Source: CAYQNU01 sp964419055 | GTDB lineage: Bacteria; Bacteroidota; Bacteroidia; Flavobacteriales_D; Parvicellaceae | Length of the DNA stretch: 33,909 bases | Direction of reading: 5' to 3' | NCBI GenBank assembly: GCA_964419055.1 | Contig: CAYQNU010000027.1 | Coordinates: forward strand, 1 to 33,909 | Shown: positions 1-8,056 of the stretch, piece by piece | How positions within the stretch are numbered: position 1 is the stretch's first letter | Layout: the number at the start of each line of letters is the position of its first letter | Made by a program: the position numbers and the translations under genes | The notes under the pieces: generated by a model | The model's input: the letters and a program-made list of their open reading frames with translations, nothing else | Told to the model about the DNA's origin: nothing | Databases searched by the model: none

Positions 1-39
1 GACAGACCTATTAATAATATCAAAAACCAATTAATTTAA

Positions 40-249
40 TTTCACCCAACGGGTGAATATGTATTTTATTTTTATGAAGGTTTAGCACATGTTCAACTCA
101 ATGGTAAATGGGGCTTTATTGATAAAACGGGCAAAGAAATAATTCCAATCATATATGATCAAGCCTATTCCTTTTCTGATGGCAAGGCCGAAGTCACCCT
201 CAACGGGCGCACTTTTTACATTGACAAAAACGGTAATGAAATTAAATAA
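40..249 (+). pseudogene. 3' end of a WG-repeat protein gene, no start visible
   Basis: The frame ending in TAA at 247..249 encodes about 69 residues with the WG-repeat pattern. It has GKWGFIDKTGKEIIPIIYD followed by a second half-repeat with FYIDKNGNEIK. WG repeats are beta-rich modules of exported or cell-surface proteins in Bacteroidota. An in-frame TAA lies at 37..39, there is no ATG between it and the end of the gene, and the other two forward frames also close within the first 35 bases. The fragment is therefore either the remnant of a decayed gene or the end of an intact gene hit by a frameshift or base error near the contig edge. The next gene starts 4 bases downstream, so the intact version would have been in the same operon. 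The WG assignment is fairly safe; pseudogene status is uncertain. Confidence 0.55.
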
Positions 250-252
250 AAT

Positions 253-759
253 ATGAAGAAATTAATCGTAATATTGGTTTTGAGCATCAGTTTTGCCGCT
301 CGTGCACAATTGGCAGGTCATGTGGAGGTCAATAAATCAGTTGCTAATAATGCCAAAGGTGTTGAACTAGGTGCTGGACTTCAATATCCCAAAACGTTGG
401 ATTATCAAGATAAAGTTTTAATTGGCGGCAATTTTTCAATGCGCTATTTAGTAGGAGCAGGAGAAGGTATAACCAGTTTCTCATTGCCATTGTTAGCCAT
501 CGGTCGTTATTACTTCATTGGAAAACACGGATGTTCGGGAGGGGCTTATCTAGAAGTAAATGCCGGAGCCCGATATCAATACAACTCCATTAAAATTTTA
601 GGTGAACGATTAACTGATTCCAAAATTATTCCCGAAGTGTCAACCGGTCTAGGTTATCGAAGTAGCATGGGCTACGATTTTGGTTTTCGTATAGCTTGGG
701 GGTTTCAAGATGGAAAATCGCTTCCTTTTGTTGGGTTACGCATCGGCACTACATTTTAA
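253..759 (+). CDS. small exported, barrel-like outer-membrane protein
   Basis: A 168-residue protein with a clear signal peptide (MKKLIVILVLSISFAARAQ, cleavage probably near residue 18). The mature part alternates hydrophobic and polar residues with many Gly and aromatic residues, including GLQYPKTLDY, GGNFSMRYLVGAG and AIGRYYFIG. It ends in the strand GLRIGTTF with a terminal Phe. That pattern and C-terminus suit an 8-stranded outer-membrane beta-barrel. I do not recognise a specific family, so the barrel call is inference from pattern. It starts 4 bases after the WG-repeat fragment and is followed 29 bases later by the first FISUMP gene, so it probably belongs to the same transcript. Confidence 0.7.
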   Translation: MKKLIVILVLSISFAARAQLAGHVEVNKSVANNAKGVELGAGLQYPKTLDYQDKVLIGGNFSMRYLVGAGEGITSFSLPLLAIGRYYFIGKHGCSGGAYLEVNAGARYQYNSIKILGERLTDSKIIPEVSTGLGYRSSMGYDFGFRIAWGFQDGKSLPFVGLRIGTTF

Positions 760-788
760 TTTAAAAAAACATACAAATCATTTTAATT

Positions 789-1457
789 ATGAAAACAACA
801 CTATTATCACTCACCACTTTACTATTATTGGCTTTTGGTATACACCAAAGCAAGAGTAATATTGCAACAGAAACCAACACTTCTGTAACCGATATTGATG
901 GCAATACCTACAAAACAGTAACTATTAGCGAACAAACGTGGATGGCTGAAAACCTTAATGTTTCGAAGTTTAAAAATGGTGATATTATACCAGAGGCAAA
1001 AAACAAAAAAGAATGGACTAAAGCCTGTCAAAAAAATCAACCAATTTGGTGTTATTATAAATTTGATTCAGAAAACGGAAAAAAGTATGGTAAATTCTAT
1101 AATTGGTTCGCTGTAAATGACAAAAGAGGCTTGGCACCTGAAAATTGGGCAATACCTTCAAATGATGATTGGAAAATTTTGTTCAAATCAATTGGTGGTT
1201 TTGAAAATTTTAGTATTCAAAGTGAGGTTAAAAACTTTAATATTTTATACTCAGGATATGCTGTATCAAATAAATCAAATAATATGTTCTATTCTTTGGG
1301 TAAATCGGCTTATTGGTGGACATCCACTCCATCTTCTTTGACACCTGATAGAACATCTTTTGGTTGGTTATTTGATTTGAATAGCAATAAATTTCAACAA
1401 ACTAATCTTTCAAATTCTGACACTGGTCTTTCTATAAGATGTATAAAAAACAAATAA
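789..1457 (+). CDS. exported FISUMP-domain protein, copy 1
   Basis: A 222-residue protein matching the Fibrobacter succinogenes major paralogous domain (FISUMP). It has the opening block with DIDGNTYKTVTISEQTWMAEN (residues about 34-54), LAPENWAIPSNDDW in the middle, then YWWTSTPS and the closing LSIRCIKNK. FISUMP domains are common in exported Bacteroidota and Fibrobacteres proteins; their biochemical role is unknown to me. The first 22 residues are a hydrophobic signal-like segment without a lipobox cysteine, so it is probably exported but not a lipoprotein. It is a tandem paralogue of the next gene: both start MKTT-LSL-TLLLL-FG-QSK. Confidence 0.85.
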   Translation: MKTTLLSLTTLLLLAFGIHQSKSNIATETNTSVTDIDGNTYKTVTISEQTWMAENLNVSKFKNGDIIPEAKNKKEWTKACQKNQPIWCYYKFDSENGKKYGKFYNWFAVNDKRGLAPENWAIPSNDDWKILFKSIGGFENFSIQSEVKNFNILYSGYAVSNKSNNMFYSLGKSAYWWTSTPSSLTPDRTSFGWLFDLNSNKFQQTNLSNSDTGLSIRCIKNK

Positions 1458-1465
1458 ATTTAACT

Positions 1466-2167
1466 ATGAAAACAACATTTTTATCACTCAGCACATTACT
1501 GTTATTAACTTTTGGGTTACAACAAAGCAAAAATAAAGAAGTATCACAAACCAATCCTTCCGTAACTAAAATTGATGGTAAAATGTTCACAACAGTTACC
1601 ATTGGTGAACAAATCTGGATGGCAGAAAATCTAAATGTAGATAAATTTAAAAACGGAGACCCTATACCCGAAGCTAAAACGAAGGAAGAATGGGAAAAAC
1701 TTGGAAATGAAGGCAAACCCGCTTGGTGTTATTATGACTTTGATGCAGCCAATGGCAAAATATACGGTAAGTTGTATAACGGTTATGCAGTTTTAGATTC
1801 TAGAGGATTAGCACCAGAAGGATTTATTATCCCAACAAATGAAGATTTGACGATTCTTATTGATTTTTATGGAGGAAAAGAGAAAGCTGGTAGTAAACTA
1901 AAAAGCAATATGGGATGGGAAGAAGGACATAATGAAGAAAGTACTTCGAAAGAATTTTACGCACTACCTTCTGGATTTTATTTTAATGGTTTTTTTCAGG
2001 ATAAAGGGTATGGAACAATGATTTGGAGTCAAAGTGTTTATTTCAATTCTGTTTATAACCATTATGATGATTTAGTAATTTTACCTTTACATTACAATGA
2101 TAAATTAGCTTATTTGAGTAATCAATCTAAATATAATGGTTGTTCAATTAGATGTATCAAAAAATAA
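1466..2167 (+). CDS. exported FISUMP-domain protein, copy 2
   Basis: I start this protein at the ATG at 1466 (233 residues) rather than at 1439, because 1466 gives a signal peptide (MKTTFLSLSTLLLLTFG) almost identical to copy 1. The upstream start would add nine polar residues and overlap the end of copy 1. FISUMP landmarks are KIDGKMFTTVTIGEQIWMAE, WCYYDFDAANGKIYGKLYNG, RGLAPEGFIIPTNED, ALPSGFYFNG and the terminal GCSIRCIKK. It begins 8 bases after copy 1 stops. The N-terminal 100 residues are the most similar part; the middle has diverged. This is an old tandem duplication rather than a recent exact copy. Confidence 0.87.
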   Translation: MKTTFLSLSTLLLLTFGLQQSKNKEVSQTNPSVTKIDGKMFTTVTIGEQIWMAENLNVDKFKNGDPIPEAKTKEEWEKLGNEGKPAWCYYDFDAANGKIYGKLYNGYAVLDSRGLAPEGFIIPTNEDLTILIDFYGGKEKAGSKLKSNMGWEEGHNEESTSKEFYALPSGFYFNGFFQDKGYGTMIWSQSVYFNSVYNHYDDLVILPLHYNDKLAYLSNQSKYNGCSIRCIKK

Positions 2168-2209
2168 AGTATAATTTCACCCTCTTAAACAAAATGAATC
2201 ATATCTAAA

Positions 2210-3298
2210 ATGAAGGGAACCATAATTTTTATTTCGTTTTTTTTCTGTTTGTTTACTTTACAAGGTTATGCTCAACCATCAGGTAAAGCGCTTGAAATTA
2301 TTAATTTAGTAAATGACGCACGAACGAATCCCAAACAGTTTTTGTCAAAACATAAAACGGTGATTCAAAAGTGTGAGCCAAAATTTGTTACGTTACTTGA
2401 AAAAACCACATCCATGGAAAAAGTAGTGTGGGATAAGGGGTTAGAAGATATGGCAAAAGCTCATGTTAACGGTAATTTAAATCCCGAATACAAAGGCTCT
2501 AATTCAACCTGCGGTTTGTCATCAAGCAATGGAAGTGGATTTTCACAATATGAAGCCATACAGTTTGTTTGCGATTTATATACGAATGTGCTTGATCCAG
2601 ATGTCAAATTCTTTGGCTTTTATGCAAATAGTAAATCCCATGCTATTTATTTTTCTTCAGGTTGTGATGCCAAAAAGATAGAAATAGTTTTTACTGATAA
2701 ATTAGATACATCAAAAGTAGATTTTACAAAAATAAACACGGGTAAAGGAGTGCCCTATTTGAATAATATGGACGCTATGATGATTCGTGAAATTAATTTT
2801 GTAAGACACTATCCTCAAATTTACGCAATTATTATTCAGCAATATCTGGTTGAAGAATCAAAAAAATGGGGAGTAAAAAAAGCAGAGTACGATGCGGCCA
2901 TGGAATTGATTTCAGAGTTAAAAAATCTTCAACCTTTATCTATCCTCAAACCCCTTGAATGCGTTTATAAAGCTGCTAAAATTCACGCGCTAGATTGCAA
3001 AAACAGAGGTTTTACGGATCATACAGGTTCTGATGATTCCAGCCCTTTTGACCGCATCAAAAAACAATGTAAAAATATGAATGGAAACGAAAATATTGTG
3101 GGTGGGGCACTTCATAAAGGAGCACGTGCGATGGTGATTTCTCTTTTAATTGATTCAGGAATAAGTTCAAGAGGTCATCGCTACAATATTCTCAATCCCG
3201 ATTGGAAATACGTAGGTTGTTATGGCTATGCAGCTGAAAAAACAGAACATTATACCATGTATTACTATATTCAAAATTTTGCTACGGATAATGAATAA
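2210..3298 (+). CDS. exported protein with two CAP/SCP-like domains, the first degenerate
   Basis: A 362-residue protein with signal peptide 1-21 (cleavage after GYA). Residues about 188-358 are a CAP (SCP/PR-1/Tpx-1) domain: MIREINFVRHYP, then YKAAKIHALDC (His259), DRIKKQCKN, GNENIVGG (Glu294) and RGHRYNILNPDWKYVGCYGY (His323). These carry the two His and one Glu of the usual CAP cavity. Residues about 27-165 look like a second CAP unit, with IINLVNDARTNPKQFL and VVWDKGLEDMAKAHV (His85). That unit has no HRYNIL block; SHAIYFSSGCD stands in its place. CAP proteins are exported and bind lipids or other ligands, and the function here is unknown. It follows the FISUMP pair by 42 bases and probably shares their transcript. 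Confidence 0.8.
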   Translation: MKGTIIFISFFFCLFTLQGYAQPSGKALEIINLVNDARTNPKQFLSKHKTVIQKCEPKFVTLLEKTTSMEKVVWDKGLEDMAKAHVNGNLNPEYKGSNSTCGLSSSNGSGFSQYEAIQFVCDLYTNVLDPDVKFFGFYANSKSHAIYFSSGCDAKKIEIVFTDKLDTSKVDFTKINTGKGVPYLNNMDAMMIREINFVRHYPQIYAIIIQQYLVEESKKWGVKKAEYDAAMELISELKNLQPLSILKPLECVYKAAKIHALDCKNRGFTDHTGSDDSSPFDRIKKQCKNMNGNENIVGGALHKGARAMVISLLIDSGISSRGHRYNILNPDWKYVGCYGYAAEKTEHYTMYYYIQNFATDNE

Positions 3299-3321
3299 TC
3301 TAAATTAACAATAAAAGAAAA

Positions 3322-4734
3322 ATGAAAACAGTTGCACTAACTATCTTAATAACAGTATTTTTTACATTTAGTTTTCAAGCTCAATCTTCTAAATGTATGA
3401 GCTTTAAAGATAAAGAGTCTGGTATGTGGGGATTTAAGAATTCCGAAACTAATGAGGAAGTTATACCAGCTATATATGACTTAGTGTCTTGTTCAAGAGG
3501 TGACGTGTTTCCAGTAAAGAAAAATGGTTTTTGGTATATGGTTAACGCCAAAAACGAACCGCTAACACCAATCAATAAAATGAAAGATGCCATGATGTAT
3601 TATCCGTTGCATGGAAGCGAACCTATTTGGTGGGGAAAATCAACCTATGCCAACGAACTTTTAAAAGAATTCGGTTATATAAATGAGCAAATGTATAAAG
3701 TCAATAAAAATTGCGATTGTGTACCCGAAGATTTTTATTTGTGTCCTTTTTATGTGAATATGGATACTACAGCTACCCCAGAATATTTAAAAATGTTGCA
3801 ATTAGCGCACATTAAACTTACCGAACATTTTGACTTTACAGGCGCTCAATATTATTATGGTTTAGCTAAAAAGTTAGCGCCTAACAATACTTTTGTAGAT
3901 TATTATATGGGAACAGTTTTGAACAATTTACCAAGTATTTTTTATGTAGGAAAATACAATAAAATAAATTACGGTGAATTAGAGAATTGGTATGGTGAAG
4001 TAAATAATTCTGATACTGTTTCGAGCATGGACAAAAGATTGGTGATTTGGATGTATAATGCCATTTCTAATGAGATGGACTATCAGCTTACAAGCACGAT
4101 AGAAGACATTTATTGGTCATCTGAAGAAACCGATTCTTTAAAATACTTTACAAATGCCTATACAAATCAGCGCGCTATTGACACCGTATCAAGAGCTTAT
4201 TGGGATATGAGAGCCGTAGCTTTTGAATATGAATTTGATGGAAGCAGAAAAGAAGGTAAAAATGAATTTAAAACCTTAATGAAATCACCCTATAAAAAAG
4301 ACATGAGTCCTTCTAGAATGGATTTAACTCTGGCTCCAAGTGGATTTTTACAAAATGGTATTCAAGGATTTGGTTTAGCGGCTCAAGTTTCACTTCGATT
4401 AATCAGCCCTCCATTATTAGAGGTTCATTATGGATTAGGTTATGAGCGTTATTTAAAACCCGAATACCATGTTAATGCATTCAATTTTGATCTATACATG
4501 CTTAATTTAGGTGTTTTCTCTGGTAATCAACAACGTTCATTCGGTCTTAGACCAACGTTACCTTTGAGTATTTGGCTATTCCAATTAGAATATGGTTATC
4601 AGTTCATTTTTGGACCCAACAATAACGATTTGCGAGGACATCGAATTGGTCTTAAGTTTAATATTCCCTATTATAATATTTCGAAAGACGTAAATGGTTT
4701 TCATTTTTTTGGTAATGAGTTTTATACTAAGTAA
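3322..4734 (+). CDS. exported WG-like plus C-terminal barrel-like protein
   Basis: A 470-residue protein with signal peptide 1-20 (MKTVALTILITVFFTFSFQA). Residues about 27-80 hold two WG-like units: KESGMWGFKNSETNEEVIPA, and KKNGFWYMVNAKNEPLTP. The middle (about 140-330) is soluble and includes a C-x-C motif in KNCDCVPED and a helical stretch HIKLTEHFDFTGAQYYYGLAKK, reminiscent of one TPR-like hairpin. The last 120 residues alternate like beta-strands (LLEVHYGLGYERYL, RPTLPLSIWLFQLEYGYQF) and may form membrane strands. I do not know a family with this combination. WG units also occur in the fragment at the window start and in the gene at 8057, so the island holds several WG-bearing exported proteins. 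Confidence 0.7.
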   Translation: MKTVALTILITVFFTFSFQAQSSKCMSFKDKESGMWGFKNSETNEEVIPAIYDLVSCSRGDVFPVKKNGFWYMVNAKNEPLTPINKMKDAMMYYPLHGSEPIWWGKSTYANELLKEFGYINEQMYKVNKNCDCVPEDFYLCPFYVNMDTTATPEYLKMLQLAHIKLTEHFDFTGAQYYYGLAKKLAPNNTFVDYYMGTVLNNLPSIFYVGKYNKINYGELENWYGEVNNSDTVSSMDKRLVIWMYNAISNEMDYQLTSTIEDIYWSSEETDSLKYFTNAYTNQRAIDTVSRAYWDMRAVAFEYEFDGSRKEGKNEFKTLMKSPYKKDMSPSRMDLTLAPSGFLQNGIQGFGLAAQVSLRLISPPLLEVHYGLGYERYLKPEYHVNAFNFDLYMLNLGVFSGNQQRSFGLRPTLPLSIWLFQLEYGYQFIFGPNNNDLRGHRIGLKFNIPYYNISKDVNGFHFFGNEFYTK

Positions 4735-4794
4735 TTTATAGGGATAATCATACGTTTTCGGTAGAATATCTACAATATTTTCACGGTTTTGGGT

Positions 4795-4826
4795 ATTGTT
4801 TAAAGCGTTTGATGGGTTTAATTTTG
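4795..4826 (+). promoter_or_regulatory. Bacteroidota-type promoter for the lipoprotein gene
   Basis: ATTG at 4795..4798 and TAATTTTG at 4819..4826 (TAnnTTTG, perfect) are separated by 20 bases. This fits the -33/-7 promoter arrangement described for Bacteroides and Flavobacterium. The start codon at 4850 is 24 bases after the -7 element. It is the only such element I found inside the + strand island, and it sits in its largest gap (115 bases), so it may divide the island into two transcripts. Confidence 0.5.
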
Positions 4827-4849
4827 TGCCATATTTAAATCTATCAAAA

Positions 4850-5362
4850 ATGAAAACAAAGATGAATATTAAACTAGCTTTAGGAGTTATTTTATCGGCA
4901 ACTTTTTTATCGTGTAGCAAACCCTCTAATGATTTGCCTGAAAACGAAGGTCAAAATATTTTAACCATTGAATCCATCGAACTCACCTCTTACGATTATT
5001 CTGATCCTGATAATAACTACGATGAATTTGGGGTTGTCATAGAACAAAATGGGGTTACAATTCATAGCATGATTGATTTAAATTGCTGGAATTACAGTGA
5101 TTCATTTATTGATTTACCATTAGAATTACTTTGTGGAAGTCCTGAAATCACTGATTTTGACAATTCGATTACCGTAGCATTTTTTGGATATAATAGCACA
5201 ACGGATGAGCTTAATGCATTGGGTGGCTTTGGTGTTGATCCCAATAATTTATTTGATGCCGATGCAGAAAATGATAAAGTAGTTAATTACAATTCAACTT
5301 CTTCAATTGTTCCCTTTAGTTTAAAGTTAACTTGTTCTAGTGCTATTGATTACACTCCTTAA
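4850..5362 (+). CDS. small hypothetical lipoprotein
   Basis: A 170-residue protein starting at 4850. The longer frame from 4796 lacks a signal sequence and would begin upstream of the -7 promoter element at 4819..4826, so 4850 is preferred; a further in-frame Met lies at 4862. The N-terminus MKTKMNIKLALGVILSATFLSC ends in a lipobox with Cys at about residue 22, followed by SKPSND, as in Bacteroidota lipoproteins. The mature part is acidic, with several Asp/Asn-rich stretches (DYSDPDNNYDEF, DVDPNN-like GVDPNNLFDADAEND) and four further cysteines. No domain is recognised. The Asp/Asn-rich stretches could bind calcium, but no canonical calcium-binding repeat is present. Confidence 0.75.
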   Translation: MKTKMNIKLALGVILSATFLSCSKPSNDLPENEGQNILTIESIELTSYDYSDPDNNYDEFGVVIEQNGVTIHSMIDLNCWNYSDSFIDLPLELLCGSPEITDFDNSITVAFFGYNSTTDELNALGGFGVDPNNLFDADAENDKVVNYNSTSSIVPFSLKLTCSSAIDYTP

Positions 5363-5438
5363 GTTAATTACATTATTTCCTTTCATTATTTTAGAGGAAT
5401 TTTTAATTTTCAATTAAAATATTATTTAATAAAGTATT

Positions 5439-6458
5439 ATGACTATTTTAAAATTTGTACGTTTAGTATTCGTATTAGGATTATTTATTTTTTCCAATAA
5501 GCTGATTTCACAGATAGACTATTCAAAATATGACATCTATCAACGTGCTGAATTACAACCTAACTTTAAACAAGCTTGGTCAACTGATAGCATTGATGTA
5601 AAAGTAAACACAACCAAATGTCAAACTTTTAGCACTGCAAGTAATGGTAATGTAAAAACTTGGTCTAATATTTCAGTAGAAATAGCTAATAATACAGGTA
5701 GAGATTTAGTCTATTCAAAACAACAAACGGTAGATATTTCAATAAGGCATTTAGCAGAATGGGATAATAAGTTATTTAACACAGCTGTGGATGGTAATAG
5801 AGAAATTGATATCATCATTACAAAACCAATAATAAAAGGAAAAGATACGACCTATGTGTTTCCCAAAGGACAAACCTGGACCTTCGATAAAGGGGTTACG
5901 CTTCTCATTCCAGGATCAAGAAACATAGGTAAAGGATCAAATTATTATGCTGAATATAAAGGTTGCAGCAAACCCTATACTCCTCAAGAACTGGCAATAC
6001 TTGATTTTGAAAAAGAAAAAAAAGAAGCTTTTTTAAAAGCAAAATTTAAGTCCGTTGACAAATTAGATCAAAAAAATGGTAAGGTGACCTTACAGTTTGA
6101 TATACCATTACTCAAAAAATATCAATTGTACATTAATAACGAATTGATTGGGGAATTTAAAAGGGGTGATTATTATGAGTTTGAATTTGCTTCAAATCAA
6201 AAAATAACCATCAAAACAACCACCAAAAAAGCTTCAAGTGCGGACATTAATAAAGAAATAGATTTTATAACAGGGTATTCCTATTTTTATGTCATTCATG
6301 CTCATATGTTAACAGGAACAATGAAGGAATTATTTGATGATTATATAACCTTGATAAATCCTAATTTTATTCCAAAAATTGTTGAAGAAAAGGGAATTAC
6401 AAAAACAAATTTTACCCCTACATCAGATAAGCTTATTAAAGGGAAATTATTACCATAA
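5439..6458 (+). CDS. exported protein of unknown function
   Basis: A 339-residue protein with a signal peptide (MTILKFVRLVFVLGLFIFSNKLISQ, cleavage near residue 25). Residues 26-185 look beta-rich, with NISVEIANNTGRDLVYSKQQ and FPKGQTWTFDKGVTLLIPGS, and could be an immunoglobulin-like sandwich. A charged helix (LAILDFEKEKKEAFLKAKF) precedes a second beta-rich section with LQFDIPLLKKYQLYINNELIGEF. No family is recognised. The next gene's upstream in-frame extension would overlap this one by 80 bases, but that gene's real start is 38 bases after this stop. Probably co-transcribed with its downstream neighbours. Confidence 0.7.
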   Translation: MTILKFVRLVFVLGLFIFSNKLISQIDYSKYDIYQRAELQPNFKQAWSTDSIDVKVNTTKCQTFSTASNGNVKTWSNISVEIANNTGRDLVYSKQQTVDISIRHLAEWDNKLFNTAVDGNREIDIIITKPIIKGKDTTYVFPKGQTWTFDKGVTLLIPGSRNIGKGSNYYAEYKGCSKPYTPQELAILDFEKEKKEAFLKAKFKSVDKLDQKNGKVTLQFDIPLLKKYQLYINNELIGEFKRGDYYEFEFASNQKITIKTTTKKASSADINKEIDFITGYSYFYVIHAHMLTGTMKELFDDYITLINPNFIPKIVEEKGITKTNFTPTSDKLIKGKLLP

Positions 6459-6495
6459 ATATTTATATTTAAAACTAAAATCAAATCGAATTTTT

Positions 6496-8049
6496 ATGAA
6501 ATCGAATTCAGTTCATTTATTAATCATTTTACTTTTTTGTTTTTTTAAAGCTCAGAGCCAACGTGTCTTAGACATGAATGGCTGTGTTAAAATGTATGGC
6601 GATGCCGAAATTACTAATAAAGGGGCTACTTACGATGCCTACATCTCCAATGAATGTGATGAATACATGATCATTGATAGATCAGAGTATAAAGTTAAAT
6701 TTAGATGTGTTAGAGAGAGTAACGGTAGTGAATTCAATAAGACAAAAGATATTGATTTTCCATATGTTTTTATGAAACCCTACTCCACCTTAAAGAAAGA
6801 TAAAAAAGGGAACGACAGTGGATCTTATTTTTTTAATGAAATATTATCTCAAACCGGTCGTTTAGGAGGAGCTACCAAAGCTGATTTTTCTGCACCTTCA
6901 TCTAATGCCATATTATTGAATTCAAGTGATTGGACCTATTTAGGCCAAAATGGAAATGTAAAGGTTTCGGCAAGAATTGTTACTCAATCCTTTACTTCTT
7001 GGGAAGGTTTTGATAAGTATAAAGTAGAGTTTTTATACGCTAATGAATCCAGTGCTAAACAAGAAACAACCACCTTTTTTAATTACTCGGTGCTCATTTG
7101 CGGTCTTTCATTCCCAGGGAGCTCAAGTGTTTCCAAAATTAAAGGAAATGATATAAAAACAGATATTGATCGCTTTGATGCCATTTTCAATTTCGAACCC
7201 ACTATCTACCTTATTATGGGAGATGGGAATATTGGGACGAGTGCAACTACAGCTGAACCAGTTAAACAAGATGGTGAATATACTATAAATTATCCTTCTG
7301 GCTCCATTAAAGAAAAAGGAACTTATCTTAATGGGGTAAACAATGGGATGAAAATTACATATTTTGAAAATGGAACTAAAAAAGAAGAAGTTCCTTATGT
7401 TAATGGTATTATAAATGGAAAAGTAATCGGTTATTATGAAAATGGAAAACCAATGGTAACTGTTAATGTAAAAGATGGAGAATTTCATGGGGAGTATATC
7501 GAATATTATGAGGATGGAGTAATGAAGTCCAAATCGATTAAAGATAATAATATATCTGTCGGTCTTAGTACCAACTATTATCCTTCAGGAAAACTAAAAA
7601 CCGAGGTAAATTTTGTTGAGGGTAAAAAATCTGGAGTAGGTAAGTTTTTTTATGAAACTGGTGAATTAGAGGCACAGTATACTTTTGTGGAAGACGTAGC
7701 GGTGGGAGAATTTAAAAGTTTTTATAAAAGTGGGAAATTAAAAACTAAAGTTAATTATGTTAATGGTACAAAAGTAGGTGAGTTTAATGAATACTTTGAG
7801 TCAGGTAAATTAAGAGCAAAAGCCAATTATGTAAATGGTAAAATTGAAGGTGAGTGTAAAGAATATTATGAATCAGGTAAACTCAAATCAAAATGCCAAT
7901 ATGTGAATGATAAAATTGAGGGTACATATAAAGAATATCACGAAAATGGTATTGTAAAAATGGAAGTAGATTTTATTGATGGAGAAAAACAAGGACTTGA
8001 AAAAGAATATTCCAAAGAGGGTAAAGTGATAAAAGAAACAATACATTAA
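6496..8049 (+). CDS. exported YwqK/MORN_2-type repeat protein
   Basis: I start at 6496 (517 residues) because it gives a signal peptide (MKSNSVHLLIILLFCFFKAQSQ); the frame is open upstream to 6379 but that stretch overlaps the previous gene and has no export signal. Residues 23-259 are an unrecognised, probably beta-rich domain. Residues 260-499 are ten tandem repeats of exactly 24 residues, then an 18-residue partial repeat. Typical units read GEFKSFYKSGKLKTKVNYVN and GEFNEYFESGKLRAKANYVN. This is the pattern of MORN_2 repeats in proteins often labelled 'YwqK family antitoxin' by similarity. No toxin-like partner is visible, and an exported copy is unlikely to be an antitoxin; a surface or binding role is more plausible. 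The next gene follows after 7 bases. Confidence 0.82.
   Translation: MKSNSVHLLIILLFCFFKAQSQRVLDMNGCVKMYGDAEITNKGATYDAYISNECDEYMIIDRSEYKVKFRCVRESNGSEFNKTKDIDFPYVFMKPYSTLKKDKKGNDSGSYFFNEILSQTGRLGGATKADFSAPSSNAILLNSSDWTYLGQNGNVKVSARIVTQSFTSWEGFDKYKVEFLYANESSAKQETTTFFNYSVLICGLSFPGSSSVSKIKGNDIKTDIDRFDAIFNFEPTIYLIMGDGNIGTSATTAEPVKQDGEYTINYPSGSIKEKGTYLNGVNNGMKITYFENGTKKEEVPYVNGIINGKVIGYYENGKPMVTVNVKDGEFHGEYIEYYEDGVMKSKSIKDNNISVGLSTNYYPSGKLKTEVNFVEGKKSGVGKFFYETGELEAQYTFVEDVAVGEFKSFYKSGKLKTKVNYVNGTKVGEFNEYFESGKLRAKANYVNGKIEGECKEYYESGKLKSKCQYVNDKIEGTYKEYHENGIVKMEVDFIDGEKQGLEKEYSKEGKVIKETIH
7273..8046 (+). repeat. ten 72-bp coding repeats plus a partial one
   Basis: In-frame tandem repeats inside the MORN_2-type gene, each 72 bp, with no insertion or deletion across ten units (7273..7992). 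A partial unit runs from 7993 to 8046. Consensus landmarks per unit are G-x-Y/F-x-x-Y/F-Y at the start, S/N-G-K-L-K in the middle, and V/F-N-G at position 20-21. The units centred on 7708..7920 are the most alike, which suggests the most recent duplications lie towards the 3' end. Confidence 0.85.
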
Positions 8050-8056
8050 TAAAAAT

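Noticed and set aside
7123..7488. 121-codon - strand frame with many Ile/Phe residues
   Set aside because: It is antisense to the MORN_2-type gene; hydrophobic residues come from reverse reading of AT-rich repeats.
7273..8046. CRISPR array
   Set aside because: The 72-base periodicity is in-frame coding repeat with diverged units, no constant repeat with unique spacers, and no cas genes nearby.
6496..8049. Antitoxin function for the YwqK-like repeat protein
   Set aside because: The protein has a signal peptide and no adjacent toxin-like gene; the antitoxin label on homologues is by name only.
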